This document shows positions 50,205 through 59,932 of a stretch of 64,000 nucleotides of DNA, piece after piece. The notes beneath the pieces are model-generated. The model had not been told where the DNA came from, made no database searches, and saw only the letters and a program-made list of their open reading frames with translations. Numbering within the stretch: position 1 is the stretch's first letter; the number at the start of each line of letters is the position of its first letter. This DNA comes from Heyndrickxia vini (GTDB lineage: Bacteria > Bacillota > Bacilli > Bacillales > Bacillaceae_C), in the NCBI RefSeq assembly GCF_016772275.1, contig NZ_CP065425.1, positions 2,262,653 to 2,326,652 of the forward strand, in the 5' to 3' direction. Both the position numbers and the translations under genes were made by a program.

Positions 50205-51425
50205 TCAACTAAGTTTTTGTGATTTTCTTTCTAGTCCCTTTGGTTTCCCGTTGCTTATAATAAAGTAAACGATTCCAGGAAGAAAAATAAGCAATCCGAT
50301 AGTTAAATAAGTTTGCCTAATATTAAGGTCAAAGAAGTTTGTAGAGGCAAACACGATACCTAATGGCATGGTCACACGGATAAATAGTAATCGAACAGCA
50401 CTCAATTGTGAAAGGCGTTCTCGAGGAGCTTCCATTTGAAAAATAGGTGCGCTTTGGGCATTGAAAATAGGAAAAAGAATTCCTCCGAACAATTCACAAA
50501 ACCATGCAAGCGGGATTGAATCGACAAAAAATAATAAAACAAATGAGAACCCACCCCCGATTATTCCTATATACATCATGTGAACAGACTTTGGAAGCTT
50601 GGAAAGAAGGAGTATGCCAATTGCATAACCAATTGGAAATGAACCTGAAAAAATTGCGTATTCCCAGTATTGTCCATGTAATTCACTTCGGATAAATGGA
50701 ATATTGATAACCATTGTTGCTCCGACAGCAAATTGTACAATGGATGATAGAAGCGTAAATTGAATGAGTTTCGGATAATTAAATAACGTTCGATATCCTT
50801 CCTTCACCTCTGACCACCAAAATTTCTTTTTCCATTTGTTTATTTGAATTATACATTGTGGACGAATCTTCGATAAGGATAAAAAGCTAATAAAAAACAT
50901 GCAGGTAGAAAGAAAATAAATATAATGCATTGGGATGATTATTAACAGCAATGAGGTCAATCCTGGTGCAAGAAAACTCATTACTCTTATCGTTCCATCT
51001 AACATCCCATTTGCTTCTATAAGTTCGTCTTCCCTACAAAGATCGGGAAGAATTGAAAATGATAGACTTGCATAAATCGGTTGTACTAATCCTAAGACAC
51101 ATTGTAAAGTGATTAATCCAATCATTGTACCTAAATCAGTTCCAATTTCATAGCCAATTATAGGAAGTAAATAGGCACACGCCCGAAAAAGTTGAATATT
51201 CCTAAGAATTTTTTCTTTCACAACATGATTTAGAAATGGCGAACTTAGTCCTTGAATTATCAAAGAAGGAATAAAATAAACGAGCCACATTGCACCCATC
51301 CATTCCCTAGAGCCAGTTAGCTCATATAAAAACAAGCCATTAATGATGCCGCCGGCCGCACCGCCGAATTCCGATACAATTTCTCCAATCCAAAGTGCTT
51401 TAAACGAAGTAGAAAATTTTTTCAC
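50205..51425 (-). CDS. MFS transporter
   Basis: 406 residues with 12 hydrophobic segments; begins MKKFSTSFKALWIGEIVSEFGGAAGGIINGLFLYELTG, as in the MFS exporters of the enterobactin/macrolide-efflux type (MefA-like). Start is GTG, overlapping the stop of the regulator gene by four bases (GTGA), so the two are translationally coupled. It probably exports a compound sensed by the ArsR-type regulator. Substrate unknown. Confidence 0.87.
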   Translation of the reverse strand: MKKFSTSFKALWIGEIVSEFGGAAGGIINGLFLYELTGSREWMGAMWLVYFIPSLIIQGLSSPFLNHVVKEKILRNIQLFRACAYLLPIIGYEIGTDLGTMIGLITLQCVLGLVQPIYASLSFSILPDLCREDELIEANGMLDGTIRVMSFLAPGLTSLLLIIIPMHYIYFLSTCMFFISFLSLSKIRPQCIIQINKWKKKFWWSEVKEGYRTLFNYPKLIQFTLLSSIVQFAVGATMVINIPFIRSELHGQYWEYAIFSGSFPIGYAIGILLLSKLPKSVHMMYIGIIGGGFSFVLLFFVDSIPLAWFCELFGGILFPIFNAQSAPIFQMEAPRERLSQLSAVRLLFIRVTMPLGIVFASTNFFDLNIRQTYLTIGLLIFLPGIVYFIISNGKPKGLERKSQKLS

Positions 51426-52462
51426 AGTTCCATACCTAGGAATTGTAATATTCCTCCAGAAAAGCTTTTTATTTGCGCCATATTCACTGAATAAATTCCT
51501 TTTTCGACAGTAATAAACTTGGCTGCTTTTAACAAAGATAAGTGGTGATGTAAGGTCGTTTTTGACATATTCAATTGTTTACTTATTTCTTGAAGTGACA
51601 TAGAGGAGTTAACTAGTTGATAAAGTAGTCTTAAACGGACTTCATCACCTAATGCCTTGTGACCACGAACGAGATCGGATCCCGGTTCACCCGGTTCGAA
51701 CAAATATGCATCTTTGATAGGATAGAAAAAGAGCTTCGTATCAAATGTCCGTTGTTGTAAGACCCATGGCCGATAAGAAACATGTGGGATTAACTTAACG
51801 TTTGCGATATTCGATTCAGGATGATATTTTACACCTGATGTGATCCTTTCTATCTCTTCGATGGGATTTTGTTTATCTAAAATTTGATGCATTTTTACCT
51901 CATAGGCAAGGGCTTTATTCCATTTCTTCCACTCATCCTTTTGGCTAATCCATTCAAACCAAGAGAACAATGTTTGTGTTAGTAAATCACAAAGTTCACG
52001 ATACGTGTGTTTTCCAAGATTTCTTATGTACCCTTCTAAAAACTCATGTTCATTAAAAATTTTTGCATACTGATTAAATAATTCAATTTTTTTATAGTCA
52101 TTCGCAGCCATTTTTCGCTGCGGTTCAGTTGAACGATTATGATAAGGTAATAAGGTTTCATAAAAATTTTCCGGTGACATAGCAGAAAGACCGTTCGAAA
52201 AATCTCGAATTGATGCTGCTGATAGTTTATTTTGCAGCATAATTAGTCCGAACCAAAAATTAGTTTCCTCAATCATGTCCAAATAATGGATGAGTGTTTC
52301 TGACATCGTTTCCTTTTCGATCATCCATTTTTCGTTTAAATCAAATGTATGCCTCATTTTTACATGTGTGTAACCGGAAATACCAAGAATAACTTCCCAA
52401 ACAGGTGACGATTCGACTACTAAATTGATCGTTTCAATTGGTTGAGGTGAGTATAATTTCAT
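51422..52462 (-). CDS. ArsR-type regulator with N-terminal ligand domain
   Basis: 346 residues. The N-terminal 240 residues form a helical domain (FDLNEKWMIEKETMSETLIHYLDM, DYKKIELFNQYAKIFNEHEF) that recurs in this regulator class. The winged helix is C-terminal, near residues 265-335 (HKALGDEVRLRLLYQLVNSSMSLQEISKQLNMSKTTLHHHLSLL, FITVEKGIYSV). It lacks an obvious metal-binding Cys set. Upstream GGAGGCAAT. Coupled by a four-base overlap to the MFS gene, so it likely controls that exporter. Confidence 0.85.
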   Translation of the reverse strand: MKLYSPQPIETINLVVESSPVWEVILGISGYTHVKMRHTFDLNEKWMIEKETMSETLIHYLDMIEETNFWFGLIMLQNKLSAASIRDFSNGLSAMSPENFYETLLPYHNRSTEPQRKMAANDYKKIELFNQYAKIFNEHEFLEGYIRNLGKHTYRELCDLLTQTLFSWFEWISQKDEWKKWNKALAYEVKMHQILDKQNPIEEIERITSGVKYHPESNIANVKLIPHVSYRPWVLQQRTFDTKLFFYPIKDAYLFEPGEPGSDLVRGHKALGDEVRLRLLYQLVNSSMSLQEISKQLNMSKTTLHHHLSLLKAAKFITVEKGIYSVNMAQIKSFSGGILQFLGMEL

Positions 52463-52589
52463 TATTGCCTCCTTTTATTTCAGTGTTATAAATATTCTAA
52501 TATATTCGAATTATAGATTCAATATTTTTAGAACATTTTAATTAAAATAAAAGGAGGTAATTTCATTCGATTTACATAATAACATTACG

Positions 52590-55500
52590 TTATACCATTA
52601 AAATTTCACGAATATCCTCTTCAGTTAGTGATGTAGATGTTTTTTCATCAATAATTTCTCCGATAAGATTTTTCTTCTTTTCTTGGAGCTCGTTCATTTT
52701 TTCTTCAATCGTGCCACGGGCAACTAGTTTAACGACTTGAACCGTATTTTGTTGACCGATTCGGTATGCACGATCCGCAGCCTGTGCTTCAACTGCCGGG
52801 TTCCACCAAGTATCGTAAAGAATAACTGTATCCGCCCCAGTTAAATTAAGGCCAGTGCCTCCTGCTTTTAACGAAATTAGGAATAAATCACGTTCTCCGT
52901 GATTAAAACGATTGCAAATTTCAATTCGTTCCTCAGAAGGTGTTTGTCCATCTAGGTAAAAAAATGGCAGACCCTGCATGAGTAATTCTTTTCCGATAAG
53001 CTCAAGCATTTTCGTAAATTGTGAAAAAATCAATACTCTTCTTCCCGACTCTTTCGCTTCGTCAATAATCTGCATTAGCTGCAAAAATTTCGCTGAACTC
53101 CCCTTATAACCCTCTACAAATAGTGCCGGGTGGCAACAAATTTGTCGTAACCGGGTCAAACCCGCGAGAATTCTAATTTTATTTTTACGTAAGGTGTCCT
53201 TATCTAGATGTTTTAATGTGTCATGCCTTAGTTTTGCTAAATAAGCAGCATATAATTTCTTTTGCTCCGGAAGCAATTCGATGGAATCTGTTGATTCTAT
53301 TTTTTCTGGAAGTTCGGAAAGAACATCAGATTTTAACCTTCTTAGCAGGAATGGACGAATCCTACGGGATATGGTTTTTCTCGTTAAGTTACTATATTCT
53401 TTTAGTCCTAAAAATAGTTCAGGGAACACAATATGAAAAATGGACCATAGCTCTTCTAATGAATTCTCTACAGGTGTCCCTGTCAATGCAAATCGATGAT
53501 CCGCTTGTACTTTTTTTACCGCCCTGGCCGTTTGGGTCACTGGATTTTTAAAAGCTTGTGCTTCATCAAAAAAAACAGTATGAAAGAATTGCTTCTCATA
53601 CCATTTAACATCTTGGCGAAGCAAAGGATATGAGGTAATCAATACATCTAAATTCTTCAAATCCTTTTGTATGGCACTTCGTTCAGTTTTATTGCCATCA
53701 ACGACAACTGCCTGTATCTCAGGGGCAAATTTCATGCATTCACTTAGCCAATTATATGTAACAGATGATGGACAGATAATTAATATAGGCTTTGTATTTT
53801 TACGAACTTCAGGTATAACGGATAGAATAAAAGCAATACTTTGCAATGTTTTTCCAAGGCCCATATCATCTGCAAGAATCCCCCCAAAACCAAAACTAGC
53901 AAGTGTTTTCATCCATTTGTAGCCGACTTCTTGGTATTCTCGCAACACACCTTTTAACCTGTTAGGAACTTCCGCTTCTATTTCTTGCGGATGTTGAATT
54001 GTATCCAAAAATGTTCGAAATGATTCTTCAACCATAAACATGGAACGATCTTCTACACCATCTAGATATGGAATAGCCTTTATAAGTGGAAGGTCCAAGC
54101 TCTTCTCCCAATCTTCATTTTGTACGGGTACGGCATGAAGAAAACGGTGAATTTCTTTCATTTCTCTCGTTTCTAACGATAGTAATGAACCATCTCGCAG
54201 GCGATAATACTTACGTTTTTCCTCAAGTGCCTGAAGAATATCTCGAATCTGCCCCTCCGGAATTCCATCCATTTCAAACGTAAATTCCAACCAATTTGTA
54301 CGCTCTTTCTTTAGTCGAACACGAATTTTCAGCGGTGTGCTTTTTTTTGATATTCGATTCCTCACAGCGGTTGTTGCATACACTTGAACAAGCTTTTGCA
54401 ATTTTGGCAAAGTATGATACAGAAATTCATATTCCAATTCTTCATTATGTAAAAAATAACCCTCATCAGTTTTTGTAAATGAGCTTGCCTCCATCAATTG
54501 TAAAATTTCCTCTTCTTTTTCTTCATCCCTAATGATTGCTGTACCAGCTAATTGACTTCTATTTTCCAATGGATTGATCACCATATGTTCATAGTGAAAT
54601 TCCACCCCCGCAAGTAATCGGTTTCTAATACGATCCAAATATAACTTTGCATGCAAAGGTGCTTTTTTAAATTGATCAACTAAATTTCCATTGACACGAA
54701 TTTCCCCTAATTTTTTCAAACTAGGTGCAACTTTTTCTAAAAATAATTGAAACTGATTTTCAGAGAAAGTTATTTGGTTTGTTCCTGATTCTTCCAACAT
54801 TTGTTTTAAATCTGAGATGCGTTTACTTTCCTCGCTTTTCAGCGAATGTAATTTCCCATCAACTAAAACAAAGTTATACTCATTGAATACAATTAAATTA
54901 TTTATTCCAATAACCTTTAGGAGAAAACCATTACCTTCCCTTTCAGTTAATTCAAATTGTAGTGGTAGCTTTTCAGTGGTAACTACTAATCGGTCATGTG
55001 TCTTTCCACTGTATTCCATTTTTATAAACGAAGTGTTTATTAATAAGGGGTAGAGTCTTTCCCACGATGATGGTGGGATAAGAATCGTGTTATCTTTGAT
55101 TGAATGAGCCTGATCATTATATGTCTTTTCATCCAAAATCACCTGGATTAAGTGCTGAAGAATTTCATCTGCATCCTTTGTAAAACAATGCAGGGCCGGA
55201 TCATACTTAAATGAATTAGATATTAAACATGAACGGCCATTTTTTATGTTCATAAGAAAATCACGAATTTTTTCTATCTGAATTAAGTCAATTTTTATTT
55301 TTATTCCGAAAAAATAGTTGTCATCAATTTTAATAGGATGGCAGATGAACTCAAGCGGAACGATTTGCCGATTTTCAAAATGTAGCTGATGCGCACTTGA
55401 TCGTTTGGGTTGGGCGGAGAATAGATTGAGTACATCACTAGATAAATCATTGTCTAATGAATGTGATATTTCTATCCTCCCCTTACGTTGATCCTCATAA

Positions 55501-55766
55501 ATCGCAAGTAGTACAGCGGCAATATGTTGGCAGTCCCTATTAAAAGAAGCGAGTGTCGGGCAGCTGCATGTCGAATGAAAAGTCCCATTTCTATCTACTT
55601 CTATTAATACATGGAAATATTCTGTTCCTGTAACAGTTGCTTCACATCTCTCCGAGAGCAAAACGTCAAATTTTACTTTATTTGCACGAAAAAAAGCTTC
55701 TCCTTTTTTATAGGAGACGGTTCCACAACGTTCTTTAATTGCTTTTAAATTTAATTTTATCTCCAC
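52590..55766 (-). CDS. SWIM-SNF2 DNA/RNA helicase-like ATPase
   Basis: 1058 residues. A SWIM zinc finger (STCSCPTLASFNRDCQHIAA; CxC...CxH near residues 71-86) is followed by the SNF2-associated region (about 330-560) and a SNF2 motor: motif I ADDMGLGKTLQS near 633, DEAQ box near 735, LTGTPVENSLEELWSIF, and the C-lobe with FSQFTKMLELIGKEL, SLKAGGTGLNLTGADTVILYDTWWNP and DRAYRIGQQNTVQVVKL near 999. It belongs to the bacterial SNF2/HepA group, remodelling protein-DNA or RNA polymerase complexes. It stands alone; its target is unknown. Confidence 0.93.
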   Translation of the reverse strand: MEIKLNLKAIKERCGTVSYKKGEAFFRANKVKFDVLLSERCEATVTGTEYFHVLIEVDRNGTFHSTCSCPTLASFNRDCQHIAAVLLAIYEDQRKGRIEISHSLDNDLSSDVLNLFSAQPKRSSAHQLHFENRQIVPLEFICHPIKIDDNYFFGIKIKIDLIQIEKIRDFLMNIKNGRSCLISNSFKYDPALHCFTKDADEILQHLIQVILDEKTYNDQAHSIKDNTILIPPSSWERLYPLLINTSFIKMEYSGKTHDRLVVTTEKLPLQFELTEREGNGFLLKVIGINNLIVFNEYNFVLVDGKLHSLKSEESKRISDLKQMLEESGTNQITFSENQFQLFLEKVAPSLKKLGEIRVNGNLVDQFKKAPLHAKLYLDRIRNRLLAGVEFHYEHMVINPLENRSQLAGTAIIRDEEKEEEILQLMEASSFTKTDEGYFLHNEELEYEFLYHTLPKLQKLVQVYATTAVRNRISKKSTPLKIRVRLKKERTNWLEFTFEMDGIPEGQIRDILQALEEKRKYYRLRDGSLLSLETREMKEIHRFLHAVPVQNEDWEKSLDLPLIKAIPYLDGVEDRSMFMVEESFRTFLDTIQHPQEIEAEVPNRLKGVLREYQEVGYKWMKTLASFGFGGILADDMGLGKTLQSIAFILSVIPEVRKNTKPILIICPSSVTYNWLSECMKFAPEIQAVVVDGNKTERSAIQKDLKNLDVLITSYPLLRQDVKWYEKQFFHTVFFDEAQAFKNPVTQTARAVKKVQADHRFALTGTPVENSLEELWSIFHIVFPELFLGLKEYSNLTRKTISRRIRPFLLRRLKSDVLSELPEKIESTDSIELLPEQKKLYAAYLAKLRHDTLKHLDKDTLRKNKIRILAGLTRLRQICCHPALFVEGYKGSSAKFLQLMQIIDEAKESGRRVLIFSQFTKMLELIGKELLMQGLPFFYLDGQTPSEERIEICNRFNHGERDLFLISLKAGGTGLNLTGADTVILYDTWWNPAVEAQAADRAYRIGQQNTVQVVKLVARGTIEEKMNELQEKKKNLIGEIIDEKTSTSLTEEDIREILMV

Positions 55767-55952
55767 TTAGGCTCGCTCCTTTCTGGAACGGATTGACTAG
55801 TAATCTGTCTTACCATTTTATAATAAATAAAGTGTGAATGAAAAGTTTTCGGGTTCGTATTCGAGGTCCTATCAGCGGGTAACCTAATAAAATTACATTA
55901 TATATAAGTAAAAATTCATCGGTTTTTTCTGATTGGATGGGAGACGGAAATC

Positions 55953-55987
55953 AAAAAGGCAGTTTATTTTTAATAAACCACCTTTTT
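55953..55987 (-). terminator. Terminator downstream of the SDR gene
   Basis: AAAAAGGCAGTTTATT and AATAAACCACCTTTTT form a long stem with two mismatches, T-rich on the minus strand. The remaining bases 55767-56039 contain no gene. Confidence 0.75.
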
Positions 55988-56039
55988 ATATTTGAGTTTA
56001 TACTTGCTTTGTCAAAGCGGAGTACAGTTTGCTAATTTA

Positions 56040-56795
56040 CTAATCTAAAATTGACCCACCGTCAATAATCAATTCGATTCCAGTAACAAATCTTGATTCG
56101 TCAGACGCTAAATAAAGGACCCCGTATGCAATATCTGAAGGCTGACCAAGAATATTTAATGGAATACCTGCTAATGTAGTTTCTCTTACTTCCTTATTGC
56201 TAGTAAACATTTCAATCATCGGAGTTTCGATTGTACCCGGGTGTACGGAGTTGACACGAATATTGTATTTCCCATAATCAAGGGCAACATTTTTCGTTAA
56301 CAGTCTAAGTCCGCCTTTCGAGCTATTATATGCAGCGTTACCTACTCCATTAATACCTGATAATGAAGAGATATTAACGATACTTCCACCTCCCGCTTTT
56401 TTCATTTCAGGAATAACTGCTTTAATTCCTAAATATGGGCCCTTCGTATTAATTTCAAGTATCTTATCCCAAGTAGATTCTTCTAAATCCTCAATTGTTT
56501 GAGTGATAAGACCTGTAATTCCCGCGTTGTTTACAAGAATATCGATCTTTCCATATTCCTTTACAGCCATATCAACAACGGTTTTCCACTCATCTGCTGA
56601 TGTTACGTTATGTTTAATTGCAATTGCTTCGCCGCCATTTTCCCTAATTTCTTTCACTACATTTTCTAATAATTCAAATTGAACATCAGTAGCTACAACT
56701 TTCGCACCTTCACTTGCAAATAATCTTGCTTCTTCTGCCCCTTGTCCACTAGCAGCTCCTGTAATAATTGCTACTTTGTTAGCTAAACGTCCCAT
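56040..56795 (-). CDS. SDR-family oxidoreductase
   Basis: 251 residues, classical short-chain dehydrogenase. NAD(P) motif VAIITGAASGQGAEEARLFASEGAKVV at the N-terminus, NNAGITG near residue 90, Ser in GSIVNISSLSGI near 140, catalytic YNSSKGG near 154 and the C-terminal FVTGIELIIDGGSILD. The TGxxxGxG and YxxxK motifs are intact. Substrate unknown, perhaps a steroid-like, keto or sugar compound. GGAGAG ribosome site. Divergent from the TetR gene with a palindromic operator between them. Confidence 0.93.
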   Translation of the reverse strand: MGRLANKVAIITGAASGQGAEEARLFASEGAKVVATDVQFELLENVVKEIRENGGEAIAIKHNVTSADEWKTVVDMAVKEYGKIDILVNNAGITGLITQTIEDLEESTWDKILEINTKGPYLGIKAVIPEMKKAGGGSIVNISSLSGINGVGNAAYNSSKGGLRLLTKNVALDYGKYNIRVNSVHPGTIETPMIEMFTSNKEVRETTLAGIPLNILGQPSDIAYGVLYLASDESRFVTGIELIIDGGSILD

Positions 56796-56873
56796 TGGTA
56801 TCTCTCCTCTTAATTGTTTTATTTTTAGGGAAAAAAGTAATAGTAGTAGTTTTTCTAACTACGTTTAAAAACA

Positions 56874-56898
56874 ATAATGATAGTATCACTATCATTAT
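56874..56898. promoter_or_regulatory. Palindromic operator between the SDR gene and the TetR gene
   Basis: ATAATGATAGT, ATC, ACTATCATTAT: an 11-3-11 perfect inverted repeat in the 229-base divergent region. Typical of TetR-family binding sites, so probably bound by the adjacent regulator to control both genes. Confidence 0.72.
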
Positions 56899-57024
56899 CA
56901 TAGCTACATTATAATTCTTATATTTAAAAATAACAATTATCTAGTTTATCTGCTGCATAAAATTGACGGTTAATTGTTATTTTGTTAGCATCTTTACAGT
57001 ATTAAGTTTAAGGGAAGTGTAAAT

Positions 57025-57675
57025 ATGGATCCTCAAAGTAGATGGGAACAAGAGCGACAGGAAGGAAAAAATAAACGTAAGAAAAGCATAGTAAAGGCAG
57101 CTGAACAGGTGTACAGCAGAAAAGGCTTTGAAAAAACAACCATGCAGGATGTTGCGGATGAAGGAAATTTAGGTATTGCTACTGTTTTTCGTTACTTTCC
57201 TAAAAAAGATAAATTAATTGAGGCTGTGGCTGTGAGCATATTGGAAAGATATTTGTGCATCTTTGACACGGTAGCGACATTAAACATTACATGTCTGGAA
57301 AAGATTGAAAAACTCTTTGATCATTTTATCCTTGATATTCAGCCGGAAAATTTAGAAAGCACACAGTTACTTGAAGCATTTGAAAGCTATGCTACCACTT
57401 CAGTTGAAGAACTTGAAAATTATCAAGATTACATAGATATTCGAAAAAAAATAGCCGATATACTTTTTAGAATCATTGAGGAAGGGATGGGGGACGGCTC
57501 GATTCGTACAGATATACGTACGAAAGATGTTTTAGCTTCCGTCATTAATGCATTTGGTTTATATTCAAGAAAACTTTCCTTATTTGAACGGATTCCCTTC
57601 ATTGAGGATCATCCGGAACCTAGTGTTCAGTTATCTTTAATTAAACAGATTTTTATGGGTTATATTAAAGCTTAG
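57025..57675 (+). CDS. TetR-family regulator
   Basis: 216 residues. N-terminal helix-turn-helix: RKKSIVKAAEQVYSRKGFEKTTMQDVADEGNLGIATVFRYFPKKDKLIEAVA (outline of the TetR_N fold). The C-terminal ligand domain is variable, with DFGLYSRKL-like helices. GGGAAGTG precedes ATG. It faces the SDR gene across a palindromic operator and probably represses it. The following gap 57676-57880 is non-coding; its middle is somewhat GC-richer (GGAACCGGACG) than its surroundings. Confidence 0.9.
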   Translation: MDPQSRWEQERQEGKNKRKKSIVKAAEQVYSRKGFEKTTMQDVADEGNLGIATVFRYFPKKDKLIEAVAVSILERYLCIFDTVATLNITCLEKIEKLFDHFILDIQPENLESTQLLEAFESYATTSVEELENYQDYIDIRKKIADILFRIIEEGMGDGSIRTDIRTKDVLASVINAFGLYSRKLSLFERIPFIEDHPEPSVQLSLIKQIFMGYIKA

Positions 57676-57831
57676 CGCGAGTAACTATTATTTTTCCTAC
57701 TTAGAAAGGTTTGTTTTCTATAAGGGTATACCTTCGAGGGGAATGTGAAGAAACACCTTAAGGATTCGTTCAACGGCTAGCAGTTGGAACCGGACGTAGA
57801 TTAAAATTTATCTATTTTATGATTCTTAAGT

Positions 57832-57867
57832 AAAAAGCTCTCTCACGTCGAATGAAATGAGAGAACC
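57832..57867 (-). terminator. Terminator of the M24 peptidase gene
   Basis: On the minus strand TCTCTCA, a twelve-base loop and TGAGAGA followed by GCTTTTTAC. It lies just after the peptidase stop codon. Confidence 0.8.
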
Positions 57868-57880
57868 TTTGTAGTCTTTT

Positions 57881-59125
57881 CTATTTCTTCATAAACTCCT
57901 CAATTTCTTCTGTGGAACGGAAGATATCCTTGGAAAGTATTTCGTTCCCCTCTTCTGTTACTAACACATCATCTTCAATGCGGATGCCGATTTCTTCTTC
58001 CTCAATATATAGTCCCGGTTCAACCGTTAACACCATTCCAGGTTGAATAATTAGATCTTTATAACTGCCAACATCATGGGTATCAAGTCCGAGGAAGTGG
58101 CTGACACCGTGATAGTAATATTTGCTAATTTCACTTTCTTCTTTTATTAACCCAACTTTAATACATTCTTCCGCCAAAACTTTTTTTGTATGTTCATTAA
58201 GCTTAGCGAATGGAACACCCGGTTTAATCAACTCAGTTGTTTCTCGTAGAGCTTTTAGAACGATATCATAATACATTTTTTGTTTATCTGTGAATTTGCC
58301 ATTTACCGGAAAAGTGTAGCTAATATCCGCACTATAATAGTCATACTGTGCTCCTAGATCAAGTAACACAAGATTGCCATCTTCGACTGTTGCATCATTA
58401 TTTTCATAGTGTAGGACTGTGCCGTTTTTTCCGCTCGCAACAATCGTATTAAACGCATAGCTCTTTACACCTTCTGATTTTAATGTAAAATCAAAATAAG
58501 CCTCCAACTGGTACTCTTTTAGCCCCGCTTTTGCATGACCCATTAAATTTTTTATTCCATTTTGTGTAATTTCAATTGCTTTTTTAATCTTTTCAATTTC
58601 TAGTGGTTGTTTAAATACGCGAAGTTCACAAATTTCCGGATAGACATTTTTTATTTGCACGTAAGGGAAATTCACACGGCATTTTGCTGCAAATTGCTGT
58701 GCCTTTGTTGTGACAGTATCTAATTCTCGTCTTTCAAGATCTAGGAATAAAGTAGAATCAGTGATTGAAAATAAGATTCTTGATAAAAAGGATTCAAACT
58801 CATCGATATAATGAATGGATTCAATTCCGGAACGATCCTTAGCTTCTTCATTAGAAATCGTTTTTCCCACCCACTTTTCCATAATTGGATCAGCTTTTTT
58901 TATAAATAAATATTCTTCAACCTTTTCACTTGTTTTCTGAGCTAGAAAAATAACATTAGGCTCGTCAATCCCTGTTAAATAATAAAAATTACGGTTAGGA
59001 ACGAATTTGTATTCTTCATCAGCAGATTTCTGAGGTGCATTCCCGGCAAATAAAATAAGAAGCGATTGTTCATCCAATTTTTCATATAAACGTTTTCGAT
59101 TATGTACATAAAAATCTTTATTCAT
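57881..59125 (-). CDS. Xaa-Pro aminopeptidase (M24B)
   Basis: 414 residues. N-terminal creatinase-like domain (FYVHNRKRLYEKLDEQSLLILFAGNAPQK, RNFYYLTGIDEPNVI) and the C-terminal pita-bread fold with metal ligands in LVLLDLGAQYDYYSADISYTFP (two Asp), GVSHFLGLDTHDVG (His), VLTVEPGLYI and GIRIEDDVLVTEEG (two Glu). It removes N-terminal residues preceding Pro, with two Mn ions. GAGGAAC precedes ATG. Terminators at both ends show it is monocistronic. Confidence 0.93.
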   Translation of the reverse strand: MNKDFYVHNRKRLYEKLDEQSLLILFAGNAPQKSADEEYKFVPNRNFYYLTGIDEPNVIFLAQKTSEKVEEYLFIKKADPIMEKWVGKTISNEEAKDRSGIESIHYIDEFESFLSRILFSITDSTLFLDLERRELDTVTTKAQQFAAKCRVNFPYVQIKNVYPEICELRVFKQPLEIEKIKKAIEITQNGIKNLMGHAKAGLKEYQLEAYFDFTLKSEGVKSYAFNTIVASGKNGTVLHYENNDATVEDGNLVLLDLGAQYDYYSADISYTFPVNGKFTDKQKMYYDIVLKALRETTELIKPGVPFAKLNEHTKKVLAEECIKVGLIKEESEISKYYYHGVSHFLGLDTHDVGSYKDLIIQPGMVLTVEPGLYIEEEEIGIRIEDDVLVTEEGNEILSKDIFRSTEEIEEFMKK

Positions 59126-59196
59126 ACTATGTTCCTCTTTTCTTTAAAAATCTACTACTATTCTATAACTATACCATTATTCCGAAATTTCCCAAA

Positions 59197-59239
59197 ACAA
59201 AAACTAAACTAGAAAATCACTTTCTAGTTCAGTTTTTGT
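59197..59239. terminator. Terminator after the ybaK-like gene
   Basis: ACAAAAACTAAACTAGAAA and TTTCTAGTTCAGTTTTTGT form a long stem with one mismatch, T-rich on both strands, directly at the stop codon of the YbaK-type gene and near the start region of the M24 gene. Confidence 0.85.
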
Positions 59240-59752
59240 TTATATTCTTGTATGTAAGGCTGTATCCTCCTGCTTTGCTTCTTCCCACCCTTTACATACA
59301 TCTACCCAATCTTTTGCAGATGAAAAGGTATTCAATTCGTCTAATGTTAATTCAATTGCCGAATTCGCATTGCCACAAGCGGGGAAAACACTTTCAAACC
59401 GTTTCATTGAAATATCTAAAAACACATGTAAATCATTTTTTAAACCAAATGGGCAAACACCACCGATTTTGTGACCTGTTTGTTCTAATACCTCATCTGG
59501 TGAAAGCATACGAGCCTTATAGCCAAAGGTTTGGCGAAATTTCTTATTGTCTATTTTTGCATCTCCGGCGGCAACGATAAGAATTGCAGCATCTTCCTCA
59601 CCTTTAAACGACAACGTTTTAGCGATTCTTGCCGGGATGACACCGATAGTTTCCGCAGCTTGATTAACGGTTGCACTCGATGTTTCAAATTCCATTATAT
59701 CTTTCTCACGGTTCCATTGCTTAAAATGGGCTTGTACGCTTTCTATCGACAT
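59240..59752 (-). CDS. YbaK/EbsC-type aminoacyl-tRNA editing protein
   Basis: 171 residues. The INS/YbaK editing fold is seen in EFETSSATVNQAAETIGVIPARIAKTLSF, VVAAGDAKIDNKKFRQTFGYKARML, TGHKIGGVCPFGL and VFPACGNANSAIELTLDEL. Family members hydrolyse mischarged tRNAs such as Cys-tRNA(Pro). The frame extends to 59824, but GGAAGG is nine bases before the ATG at 59752. It stands alone between two terminated genes. Confidence 0.87.
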   Translation of the reverse strand: MSIESVQAHFKQWNREKDIMEFETSSATVNQAAETIGVIPARIAKTLSFKGEEDAAILIVAAGDAKIDNKKFRQTFGYKARMLSPDEVLEQTGHKIGGVCPFGLKNDLHVFLDISMKRFESVFPACGNANSAIELTLDELNTFSSAKDWVDVCKGWEEAKQEDTALHTRI

Positions 59753-59932
59753 CGATACCATCCTTCCAATTTTCAGTATTAATAAAAAATGATAACATAA
59801 TTTTAAGGAATATGAAATTTGCAACTACTCTCACCTACAAATATTTATATTCTATTCAAATTATTTCAATATCTAATAGTTTAATGTTAAAATATATATA
59901 TAAATTTATTTTTAAATAAGGAGATTAAATAT

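Noticed and set aside
57700-57800. Possible gene remnant with higher GC (around GGAACCGGACG)
   Set aside because: Translation in all frames gives only short pieces with stops and no recognisable homology.
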